Below, piece after piece: positions 7,554-14,071 of a stretch of DNA of 20,118 bases. Position 1 is the first letter of the stretch. Every line of letters begins with the position of its first letter. A program made the translations under genes and the position numbers. Source of the stretch: Burkholderia sp. GTDB lineage: Bacteria > Pseudomonadota > Gammaproteobacteria > Burkholderiales > Burkholderiaceae. The notes beneath the pieces are model-generated. The model made no database searches and was not told the origin of the DNA. It saw only the letters and a program-made list of their open reading frames with translations. The stretch covers positions 1 to 20,118 of the forward strand of contig JASLEG010000329.1 of NCBI GenBank assembly GCA_030151225.1, in the 5' to 3' direction.

Positions 7554-7573
7554 GCCCGCTGCGGCGGGCTTTT
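7554..7573 (+). terminator. Terminator-like hairpin in the plus-strand leader of the AmiC-type gene
   Basis: Arms GCCCGC and GCGGGC (6 bp) around TGCG, followed by TTTT, lie 109 bases before the amiC start. It is flanked by other secondary structure: a long imperfect stem with arms GGTCGT (7487-7492) and ACGACC (7536-7541), and a hairpin TCGGGA-AGG-TCCCGA (7573-7587). If the amiC promoter is upstream of 7487 this could be a second attenuator. If the promoter is near 7592-7625 it is irrelevant. No convincing promoter was found on this strand. Confidence 0.35.
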
Positions 7574-7681
7574 CGGGAAGGTCCCGAGGTGTATTGTTTC
7601 GCGGCCGAATCGGTTATGGTCTCGACAACGCACGGTGCGCGGCCCGCACCCGATTCCTCCCATCCTTGCTTTCGCCCTCCC

Positions 7682-8848
7682 ATGACCTCCTCGTCCCGAG
7701 ACCCGATCAAGATCGGCGTGCTGCTCTCCGAAACCGGCGTGACCGCGCCGATCGAATGCTCCCAGCAACGCGCCACGCGCTTCGCCACCGAGGAGATCAA
7801 CGAGGCCGGCGGTATCGACGGCCGCGAGATCGAACTCGTGCTGTGCGACCCCGCCTCGCGCCCCGCGCGCTACGCCGAGCTGCTGACCGGCATGATCGCC
7901 AGCGAGCAGATCCGCGTGGTGGTGGGCTGCTACATGTCGAGCACGCGCAAGGCCGTGCTGCCGGTGCTCGAGCGCCACAACGCGCTGCTGCTCTACCCCA
8001 CGCTGTACGAGGGTTTCGAGTGCAGCCGCAACGTGATCTACACGGGCGCCGCGCCGAACCAGAACAGCTTCCCGCTGGCCGACTACATGCTGAGGAATCA
8101 CGGCAAGCGCGTGTTCATGATCGGCTCCGACTACATCTATCCGTACGAGGCCAATCGCGTGATGAGCGACCTGGTGTTCGAGAACGGCGGCGAGAAGGTG
8201 GGCGAGATCTACCTGCCGCTCACGGCCGGCTACGAGGCGTATCGGGACGTGATGCGCAGGATCGTTGCGGCCGCACCCGATTTCATCTATTCGACCGTGG
8301 TGGGCATCGGCATGGCGCACATCTACCGCGCCTATGCCGAATCGGGCCTCGATCCGGCGCGCTGCCCGATCGCCACGCTGTCCACCACCGAGACCGAATT
8401 CACGGCGATGGGCGCCGATCTCGGCGAAGGCCACATCACGTCCGCGCCGTATTTCCAGAGCGTGGACACGCCCGTGAACCGCGACGTGCTCGCGCGCTTT
8501 CGCCGCCGTTTCGGCGAGGACACCGTGACCGACATGTGCTGGGAAGCCGCGTATTTCCAGATGCATCTGCTGGCCGAGGCGATGCGCCGCTCGGGCGGCG
8601 CCGAGCCCGATGCGCTGCTGCGCACGCTGCCGGGGCTCGAATTCGACGCGCCGCAGGGCCGCGTGCGCATCGACACGCAGAACCATCACACCTACCTGCG
8701 CCCGCGCATCGGCCGCGTGAACGCGCGCGCGCAGTTCGACATCCTGCACGAGGCGCCCGACTGGGTGCGACCCGATCCGTTCGTGATCTCGTTCGGCGAC
8801 GAGGACCGCGCCGCCGCGCTCGACACGGCAGGCGGAGCGCGCGAATGA
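7682..8848 (+). CDS. amiC: AmiC-type amide sensor, negative regulator of AmiR
   Basis: A 388-residue protein with the type I periplasmic-binding fold but no signal peptide, so cytoplasmic, as is Pseudomonas aeruginosa AmiC (about 385 residues). Blocks shared with AmiC are IGVLLSETGVTAPIE near the N-terminus, GCYMSSTRKAVLPVLER (82-98), LLYPTLYEGFE (103-113), GAAPNQNS (122-129) and IGSDYIYP (147-154). Tyr84, Ser86 and Thr107 line up with the AmiC pocket positions Tyr83, Ser85 and Thr106, while the following Pro is Leu108 here, possibly tuning ligand choice. In Pseudomonas, AmiC holds AmiR in a silent complex and releases it when a short-chain amide binds. I place the start at 7682, where homology begins; in-frame ATGs at 7616 and 7313 exist but precede non-conserved or structured leader sequence. 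Its TGA overlaps the amiR ATG (ATGA). Confidence 0.9.
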   Translation: MTSSSRDPIKIGVLLSETGVTAPIECSQQRATRFATEEINEAGGIDGREIELVLCDPASRPARYAELLTGMIASEQIRVVVGCYMSSTRKAVLPVLERHNALLLYPTLYEGFECSRNVIYTGAAPNQNSFPLADYMLRNHGKRVFMIGSDYIYPYEANRVMSDLVFENGGEKVGEIYLPLTAGYEAYRDVMRRIVAAAPDFIYSTVVGIGMAHIYRAYAESGLDPARCPIATLSTTETEFTAMGADLGEGHITSAPYFQSVDTPVNRDVLARFRRRFGEDTVTDMCWEAAYFQMHLLAEAMRRSGGAEPDALLRTLPGLEFDAPQGRVRIDTQNHHTYLRPRIGRVNARAQFDILHEAPDWVRPDPFVISFGDEDRAAALDTAGGARE

Positions 8849-9453
8849 AGCCCTTCCACACCGCCCGCACACCCGAGCTGCTGCGCGAGATACGCTCGCT
8901 GCACGCGGCCGTGATCCACCCCGACGACGACGATCGCGCCGAGCTGATCGCGCAGCTGAGCCGCATCGGCTGCCGCACCTGCACCTACTGGCCGCAGGCG
9001 GACGACCTGCCGGCCAGCGTCGATCTGGTGTTCCTGGCCGTGCGGCCCGAATCTCTGGCCGTGGAGCTGACCTGGCGCGACCGCCACGACGCGCCGCCGG
9101 TGATTCCGGTGGTGACCTACGAGAACCCGATCATCATCGAGGCCGTGATGCAGCTGGGCGCGCACTGCGTGATCCCCTCGCCGGTGCGATCGTTCGGCGT
9201 GCTGACGGCCATCTCGGTCACCATGCACCAGCACCGGCACCGCCTGCAGCTCGAGAAGCGCGTGAAGCGCAGCGACGAGAAGGCCAGCGAGCGGCGCCAG
9301 ATCCAGCGCGCCACCGCGATCCTCAGCGAGAGCAACGGGATTTCGGAGGAAAAGGCCTACGAGCTGCTGCGCAGCAAGTCGATGACGGATCGCACGCCGA
9401 TCGAGCAGGTGGCCACGGCGGTGATCAATGCGAGCCGGTTGCTGAGGTTGTAG
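8845..9453 (+). CDS. amiR: AmiR-type ANTAR transcription antiterminator
   Basis: A 202-residue protein: a pseudo-receiver domain (about 18-128) that lacks a phosphorylatable Asp at the usual strand (DLVFLAVRPES), a linking helix/coiled coil (about 130-158), and a C-terminal ANTAR RNA-binding domain (about 140-200) with ATAILSESNGISEEKAYELL and SMTDRTPIEQVA. It would bind the paired hairpins in the leader at 7380-7431 and let RNA polymerase pass the terminator at 7319-7360. Control by complex formation with AmiC instead of phosphorylation fits the degenerate receiver. It is translationally coupled to amiC by an ATGA overlap, as in the Pseudomonas ami operon. No clear terminator follows. Confidence 0.93.
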   Translation: MKPFHTARTPELLREIRSLHAAVIHPDDDDRAELIAQLSRIGCRTCTYWPQADDLPASVDLVFLAVRPESLAVELTWRDRHDAPPVIPVVTYENPIIIEAVMQLGAHCVIPSPVRSFGVLTAISVTMHQHRHRLQLEKRVKRSDEKASERRQIQRATAILSESNGISEEKAYELLRSKSMTDRTPIEQVATAVINASRLLRL

Positions 9454-9501
9454 ACACTGTGGCGGCGCGGGTCAGGCCACGGTCACTGAGCCCCACCCGC
9501 C

Positions 9502-9799
9502 TCACACCAGGATCGCCGCCATCACCGTCTCGAACATCCGCGCGTTCGCGGCCCGCAGTGGGTCGGCGCCCACGCCTTGCAGGAACTGCGTGAGGATGCG
9601 GTCGGAGGCGATCCAGACCGTCTGCGCGGCGGAATCGACATCGAGCCTGAGGCGCCGTCGGCATGCAGCCGGGCCAGCGCGAATTCCGGCCAGGCATCCC
9701 ACCCGCGGCGCAGGTCGGCCAGCGGATCGGCGAGCCTTCCGTGCCGACTTCCTCCAGCAGGGCCGCGGCCGCTTCAAGGATGTGTGCCTGCGCTGCCAT
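9502..9799 (-). pseudogene. Decayed TetR-family regulator remnant
   Basis: Three minus-strand frames must be joined to give a recognisable protein. The first opens at ATG 9799 and resembles the first helix of a TetR DNA-binding domain (AQAHILEAAAALLEEVGTEG). The second, around 9740-9665, reads DPLADLRRGWDAWPEFALAR, like the middle of a TetR ligand-binding domain. The third, about 9650-9502, reads AAQTVWIASDRILTQFL and ends MFETVMAAILV plus stop, like a TetR C-terminus. The recognition helix and about 40-50 residues after it are missing, so an internal deletion plus frameshifts are inferred. It cannot bind DNA as it stands. Assignment rests on pattern resemblance only. Confidence 0.45.
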
Positions 9800-9922
9800 C
9801 AGCCTTCACCGTGGAGCGAGATCCTGCATCGAGCCGGCTCGACCGCACACGACCGGATCGCCCCGAGCAGCGCGGGGCGATTCCGATGGGTGAGTCGAGG
9901 GGGGAGATTCGCGCGGCCGCAC

Positions 9923-9940
9923 GGCGGCGACCGCGCCGCC
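9923..9940 (-). terminator. Hairpin directly after the cheV stop codon
   Basis: In the leftward transcript GGCGGCG-CGGT-CGCCGCC forms a perfect 7-bp stem that begins at the base after the TGA. There is no T run, so it is at most a weak or Rho-assisted terminator or a 3'-end stabiliser. A second dyad (ATCGCCCC at 9857-9864 with GGGGCGAT at 9874-9881) lies further downstream, also without a T run. Confidence 0.3.
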
Positions 9941-10900
9941 TCAGGCGGCCAGCGCCTTGCGGATCGCCGCCGACAGCTCGGCCGGCGAGAACTTGGCGAT
10001 GTAGCCGTTGGCACCCGCGTTGCGCGCATGCGCCTCGTTGGCCTCGCCCGACAGCGACGAGTGGATGATGACGGGAATGTGACGCAGGCGCTCGTCGGCC
10101 TTGATCTTGCGCGTCAGCATGAAGCCGTCCATCTCGGGCATTTCGAGGTCGGTCACCACCAGCGAGACCTTGTCGCGCACCGGAATCTCTTCCTCCTGCG
10201 CTTCCTGGGCCAGCTTCAGCAACATCTGCCACGCCATCTCGCCGTTCGAGGCGATCATGTGCGGGGCCTTCAGCGCCGTGAGTGCCTGATCGAGCAGCGC
10301 ACGCGCGAAGCCGGAATCGTCCACCGCCAGGATGCTGCCGGCCGAGCTGCGCACCGCGTCGCCCACGTCCTCGGGCTTCACGTCCTCGTTCTGCTCCGGG
10401 AACACGTCGCGCATCACCTGCTCGACGTCGAGGATCTGCGCGAGGCGGCTCTCGGTGCCGCCGTCCTCGGGGGGAAGGCGCGCGATGCCGGTCACGTAGC
10501 CGGTGGTGCCGGTGGATTCGGCGCTGAGCACCTGATTCCATTCGAGGCGGATGATGTCCTCCACCTCTTCCACCGCGAATGCCTGGGTGGCGCGCGAGAA
10601 TTCGGTGATCAGCAGGATCGCCGGCGGGCGGTCCGACTGCGAGCCGATCAGCGATGCGATGTCGATCACCGGAATGATCTGGCCACGCACGTCCACCGCG
10701 CCGAGAATGTGCGCGGGCGAGCCGGCCAGCGGCGTCACTTCCGGCATCGACGCGATTTCGCGGATCTTGAACACGTTGATGCCGTACAGGGCACGCGCCG
10801 CGCCCGGCCTCGCCTGGCCGAGGCGGAAGAGCAGGAGTTCCAAACGGTTGTTGCTGGTGAGCGTTGTCCGTTCGTCAACGCTTGGCTCCATCGTCTTCAT
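9941..10900 (-). CDS. cheV: Chemotaxis coupling protein CheV (CheW-like domain plus receiver)
   Basis: A 319-residue cytoplasmic protein, usual CheV length. The CheW-like coupling domain spans about 17-165, with LLLFRLG, YGINVFKIREI and LGAVDVRGQIIPVIDI. The response-regulator receiver domain spans about 188-319: acidic pair Asp194/Asp195 (LAVDDS), phospho-acceptor Asp251 (VVTDLEMPEMDG), Ser281 and Lys303 (IAKFS). CheV links chemoreceptors to the CheA kinase and modulates signalling by its own phosphorylation. The start at 10900 has AGGGA about eight bases upstream; the frame is open to an ATG at 10975, but that stretch is not CheW-like. It stands alone here, without other che genes, and has a sigma28 promoter (10988-11015), consistent with co-regulation with flagella. 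Confidence 0.95.
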   Translation of the reverse strand: MKTMEPSVDERTTLTSNNRLELLLFRLGQARPGAARALYGINVFKIREIASMPEVTPLAGSPAHILGAVDVRGQIIPVIDIASLIGSQSDRPPAILLITEFSRATQAFAVEEVEDIIRLEWNQVLSAESTGTTGYVTGIARLPPEDGGTESRLAQILDVEQVMRDVFPEQNEDVKPEDVGDAVRSSAGSILAVDDSGFARALLDQALTALKAPHMIASNGEMAWQMLLKLAQEAQEEEIPVRDKVSLVVTDLEMPEMDGFMLTRKIKADERLRHIPVIIHSSLSGEANEAHARNAGANGYIAKFSPAELSAAIRKALAA

Positions 10901-10987
10901 GTGTTTCCCTGAGTCATCAAGTCCGCATACGGAGGCGTCGGAGCCCCTCGTCACGGAACGCATGGTTTCAAACACCCCGTAGTCGCG

Positions 10988-11015
10988 TTATCGGCAGGCT
11001 TGCGCGGTTGCTTGA
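10988..11015 (-). promoter_or_regulatory. Sigma28 (FliA) promoter of cheV
   Basis: Reading leftward: TCAAG (11015-11011), 15 bases, then GCCGATAA (10995-10988). The -10 element equals the full FliA consensus GCCGATAA, and TCAAG resembles the TAAAG-type -35. It points toward cheV, with a predicted 5' leader of about 80 bases before the ATG at 10900. Confidence 0.8.
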
Positions 11016-11088
11016 GGGCTCCGGAATGGAAATCGTGAGGGTGGAAACGCGGATTCATCTGAAGAATGGAGGGCCGGACCGGCCGCGC

Positions 11089-11829
11089 CTAGCGCCCCGC
11101 CGCCTTGCGCCAGGCCGCGAACTGCTCGCGCACTTCCGGGTTGGTGGCTGGATACAGCCCCACGATCGAACGCCCGGCCAGCACCTGCTCGGTCACGAAA
11201 TCCTCGTAGGCCGTCATCTCCGTGCATTCGTGCGCGAGTTCGGCGGCCAGGTGCGCGGGCACCACGATCACGCCGTCGTTGTCGCCGACGATCAGGTCGC
11301 CCGGAAACACCGGCGCGCCGCCGCAACCGATCGGCACGTCGATGTCGATCGCCTGGTGCAGCGTGAGATTGGTCGGCGCGGTCGGCCGCTGGTGGAAGGC
11401 CGGAAAATCGAGCCGCGCGATGTCGGCCGCGTCGCGGAAACCGCCGTCGGTCACCACCCCGGCCACGCCGCGCACCATCAGCCGCGACACCAGGATCGAG
11501 CCGGCCGAGGCCGCGCGCGGATCGTTGCGGCTGTCGATCACGAGCACCGCGCCGGGCGGGCAGGTTTCCACCGCCACGCGCTGCGGGTGAGTCGGGTCGG
11601 CGAACACCTCGACCGGGTTCAGGTCCTCGCGCGCGGGCATGTAGCGCAGCGTGAACGCGATGCCCACCATGCCGTGCCTCAGCGGCGCGAGTGGCAGCGC
11701 GCCCTGGATGAACTGCTGGCGCAGGCCGCGCCTGTACAGCGCGGTGGCGATCGTGGCGGTGCTGATGCGCTTGAACGACTCGCGCGTGTCGGAGGAGATG
11801 GCGACGGGGGCGGCACGGTTGGCAGGCAT
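11089..11829 (-). CDS. RraA-like / 4-hydroxy-4-methyl-2-oxoglutarate aldolase-like protein
   Basis: A 246-residue RraA-fold protein. The hallmark GVAGVVTDGGFRDAADI (121-137) holds the Arg132-Asp133 pair used for substrate and metal binding in the aldolase branch. PGDLIVGDNDGVIVVP (176-191) is the second conserved block. Members are either class II pyruvate aldolases/oxaloacetate decarboxylases in aromatic-acid breakdown or RNase E inhibitors. This one is longer than E. coli RraA (about 161 residues) and sits in a catabolic-looking operon, so the aldolase branch is more likely. It is the third gene after the symporter and the CMD-like protein, separated from the latter by 106 bases that contain a direct repeat. 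No strong Shine-Dalgarno site precedes the ATG at 11829. Confidence 0.8.
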   Translation of the reverse strand: MPANRAAPVAISSDTRESFKRISTATIATALYRRGLRQQFIQGALPLAPLRHGMVGIAFTLRYMPAREDLNPVEVFADPTHPQRVAVETCPPGAVLVIDSRNDPRAASAGSILVSRLMVRGVAGVVTDGGFRDAADIARLDFPAFHQRPTAPTNLTLHQAIDIDVPIGCGGAPVFPGDLIVGDNDGVIVVPAHLAAELAHECTEMTAYEDFVTEQVLAGRSIVGLYPATNPEVREQFAAWRKAAGR

Positions 11830-11898
11830 GGCGAATCCGGAAAGGCGGGCGTGGCCCGCGGGTCCGGAAATCCTGGTCGACGATGCCGCGTTTGTAAA

Positions 11899-11928
11899 GT
11901 GCGGACACGCAGCGAGAAACGTGCGGAC
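11899..11928. repeat. Direct repeat GTGCGGAC, 22-bp period, upstream of the RraA-like gene
   Basis: GTGCGGAC occurs at 11899-11906 and again at 11921-11928, each preceded by AAA or AAC. The 22-bp centre-to-centre spacing equals about two helical turns, as in many activator or repressor sites. It lies 70-100 bases upstream of the leftward RraA-like gene, in the only sizeable gap of that operon. Confidence 0.4.
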
Positions 11929-11935
11929 TCGCGCG

Positions 11936-12559
11936 TCAAGGCCTCGCCGTCGCGTCCCGGAACGGCTCCACCGCGTGCAGCGCATGCGCGTACACGGCGC
12001 CGGCGCGCAGCACCACGGCGATCGCATAGGCTTCGTCGAGCGCGGCGGCATGGCCCGGCTGCGCGGCCAGCGCGGCCGCGTGCAGCGCGAGCCGCTGCGC
12101 CTCGTTCGCACGTGCGTAGGCCGCGGCGGCGCCCACCACCCACGCGAGCCCCGGCGCGAGTTCGGCCGTGTCGAACACGGCCTGCGCGAAGCGCAGCCGG
12201 GCCTCGGCCACGGCCGAGCCGCGCACGGCGGGCTCGTCGTCCACCGCGAGGCGGCCGCCCTCCACCGTCAGCGCGGCGGTGCCGAACGATTCGAGCGCGG
12301 CGCTCACGTAGCTGACCGCCACCGCTTCCTGCTCGCTCGCGCCGAGGCGCCGCGCGATCTCCGCGTGATGCTCGATGCAGAACGCGCAGCGCGTGATCTG
12401 CGCGATCGCCACGGCCACCAGATGCTTGTCCTTCTCCGACAGCGCGCCGGCGCGCCACACCGGCGCGGACAGGGCCCGAAACGCCTTGGGGCCGGCATGC
12501 TGCCGCTCGAGGCCGCCCAGGAGGCGGGCCTGTTCGTCGTGCAGACGGGTCGCACTCAT
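11936..12559 (-). CDS. AhpD/carboxymuconolactone decarboxylase (CMD)-like protein
   Basis: A 207-residue, mostly helical protein. The motif RCAFCIEHHAEIARRLGAS carries Cys58-x-x-Cys61 and His65, the AhpD-type redox/proton-relay set. The Glu that AhpD has twelve residues before the first Cys is His46 here (EKDKHLVAVA), a substitution common in CMD-like proteins. The C-terminal half, with a LALHAAALAAQ-type helix, looks like a second degenerate CMD repeat without Cys. Possible roles are peroxide/hydroperoxide reduction or a decarboxylase/isomerase-like step in ring-cleavage pathways. The start ATG (12559) overlaps the symporter stop by four bases (ATGA), so the two are translationally coupled. 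Confidence 0.8.
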   Translation of the reverse strand: MSATRLHDEQARLLGGLERQHAGPKAFRALSAPVWRAGALSEKDKHLVAVAIAQITRCAFCIEHHAEIARRLGASEQEAVAVSYVSAALESFGTAALTVEGGRLAVDDEPAVRGSAVAEARLRFAQAVFDTAELAPGLAWVVGAAAAYARANEAQRLALHAAALAAQPGHAAALDEAYAIAVVLRAGAVYAHALHAVEPFRDATARP

Positions 12560-13896
12560 CGCAAGCTCTCCCGCGAACGGGGCATCACGGCGATCGATGC
12601 CGGCCGTCGCGCCGGATCGACCGCGGCCAGCACGGCCGCCAGGCTCACCACGCCGAGCAGCGAGATGTAGCCGCAGATCAGCCACGGCGCGCCGCCGCCG
12701 GCCGCCAGCAGCGCGGCGGCCACGAACGGCGTGAGGCCGCCCGAGATCAGCGTGCCGATCTGATAGCCGAGCGAGATGCCGCTGTAGCGCACCTCCACCG
12801 GAAACTGCTCGGCGAACCAGGCCGCGCCCGGCGCGTAGATCGCGGCGTCGAACACGGCCAGCTCGATCGCGAACACGATCGGCAGATAGCGCAGATCGCC
12901 GTGATCGAGGAACCAGAAGAACGGCCACACCAGGATCGCGATGCCCACCACGGCCCAGATCGCCGGGCGGCGCCGGCCGATGCGGTCCGACAGCGCGGCC
13001 CAGATCGGCGTGGCCACGATCGCGAAGGCCGAGCCGATGATCACGGCGCCGAGCGCATAGGATGCGCCGTTGCGCTTCAGGTTCAGATAGCTGATCGCGT
13101 AGGTGGTGACGATCGCGTACATGGCCGGCTGCAGCAGGCGCAGGCCGATCGTGACGAGCAGCGCGCGGCGGTGGTGGCGGAACACCTCGGCCACCGGCAG
13201 GCGCTTCAGCCGCCCCTCGGCCTGCGCGGCCACGAAGGGCTCGGGCTCGCGGATGCGGGTGCGCACGAAGATGCCCACCGCCACCAGCACCACGCTCAAC
13301 AGGAACGGCAGGCGCCAGCCCCAGCTCGCGAAATCGGCGGCGCTCAGCAGCGCGCGCACGCCGAGGAAGGTGCCCGAGGCGAGCAGCATGCCGGCCGCGG
13401 AGCCGACCTGGGTGAACGAGCCGAGCAGGCCCCGCGAGCGCTCGCCCGCGTGCTCGACCGCCAGCAGCGAGGCCCCGCCCCACTCGGCCCCGGTGGCGAT
13501 ACCCTGCAGCAGGCGCAGCGCCACCAGCAGCGCGGTGGCCAGCAGCCCGGCGCTCGCATAGGTGGGCAGCAGGCCGGTCAGCACGGTGGCCACGCCCATC
13601 AGCACCAGCGAGAACACCAGCACGCGCTTGCGGCCGATGCGGTCGCCGAAGTGGCCGGCGAATACCGCGCCGAGCGGCCGCGCGAAGAAGCCCACGCCAT
13701 AGGCCGCGAAGGCGCCCAGGATGCCGGCCAGCGGATTGGTGGCGGGCGGAAAGAAGGTATGACTGAAGATCAGCGCCGAGGCGGTGCTGTAGATGTAGAA
13801 GTCGTACCACTCGATGGTGGTTCCGATGAAGGCGGCGAAGCCGATGCGTGCCGCGCCCGTTTTCGGGCTGCGCGACGCGAGCGTGGTGGTCGACAT
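12556..13896 (-). CDS. MFS transporter, metabolite:H+ symporter (MHS) family
   Basis: A 446-residue protein with about 12 hydrophobic helices. The N-terminus FIGTTIEWYDFYIYSTASAL and the first loop GHFGDRIGRKRVLVFSLVLM are signatures of the MHS group (shikimate, proline/betaine, alpha-ketoglutarate and dicarboxylate symporters). RLLQGIATGAEWGGA and a repeat loop ALSDRIGRRRPAIWA are also present. It takes up an organic acid or zwitterion with protons at the inner membrane. The exact substrate is not readable. It is first in the leftward symporter - CMD - RraA operon and diverges from the FMN monooxygenase gene across a 175-base regulatory gap. The start at 13896 directly precedes conserved sequence. 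Confidence 0.9.
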   Translation of the reverse strand: MSTTTLASRSPKTGAARIGFAAFIGTTIEWYDFYIYSTASALIFSHTFFPPATNPLAGILGAFAAYGVGFFARPLGAVFAGHFGDRIGRKRVLVFSLVLMGVATVLTGLLPTYASAGLLATALLVALRLLQGIATGAEWGGASLLAVEHAGERSRGLLGSFTQVGSAAGMLLASGTFLGVRALLSAADFASWGWRLPFLLSVVLVAVGIFVRTRIREPEPFVAAQAEGRLKRLPVAEVFRHHRRALLVTIGLRLLQPAMYAIVTTYAISYLNLKRNGASYALGAVIIGSAFAIVATPIWAALSDRIGRRRPAIWAVVGIAILVWPFFWFLDHGDLRYLPIVFAIELAVFDAAIYAPGAAWFAEQFPVEVRYSGISLGYQIGTLISGGLTPFVAAALLAAGGGAPWLICGYISLLGVVSLAAVLAAVDPARRPASIAVMPRSRESLR

Positions 13897-13914
13897 GATG
13901 CGGGAGAGGCAACG

Positions 13915-13955
13915 AGGGAAACACGTCAGTAGACCACCCCACCCTTCGTTTCCCT
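13915..13955. promoter_or_regulatory. 8-bp inverted repeat AGGGAAAC...GTTTCCCT upstream of the symporter gene
   Basis: AGGGAAAC (13915-13922) and GTTTCCCT (13948-13955) are perfect inverted copies 25 bases apart, immediately upstream of the symporter ATG at 13896 in what should be its 5' leader. It could be an operator pair or an RNA stem in the leader. There is no T run, so it is not a terminator. Confidence 0.35.
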
Positions 13956-13987
13956 AACGATCATTCCTGCTTTGCTTGACGGCACGG

Positions 13988-14001
13988 ATCGATATATCGA
14001 T
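13988..14001. promoter_or_regulatory. Perfect 14-bp palindrome ATCGATATATCGAT in the divergent gap (candidate operator)
   Basis: The 14 bases are identical on both strands. This AT-rich site stands out in very GC-rich DNA, about 70 bases before the monooxygenase start and about 92 bases before the symporter start. Leftward, a TTGCGA - 16 bases - TATATC promoter candidate has its -10 inside the palindrome. Rightward, a TTGACG (13976-13981) lies just before it, with only a weak -10 after. A regulator bound here could control both directions. No regulator gene is adjacent. Confidence 0.5.
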
Positions 14002-14071
14002 AGCAGCAATCGTCGCAAGCCGCGCGCGTGCCGGGCACTACACTGAGCGGTTTTTCCGAGGGGCCGCCGCC

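Noticed and set aside
7313..7681. N-terminal extension of the AmiC-type protein from an in-frame ATG at 7313
   Set aside because: It would translate the attenuator stem and a non-conserved leader; AmiC similarity begins at 7682.
9857..9881. 8-bp dyad ATCGCCCC/GGGGCGAT as a terminator
   Set aside because: No T run on either strand; probably chance or a weak structural element.
11936..13942. A 668-codon frame fusing the CMD-like protein with upstream sequence
   Set aside because: The upstream part is an out-of-frame reading of the MHS symporter; the real CMD start is the ATG at 12559 coupled by ATGA.
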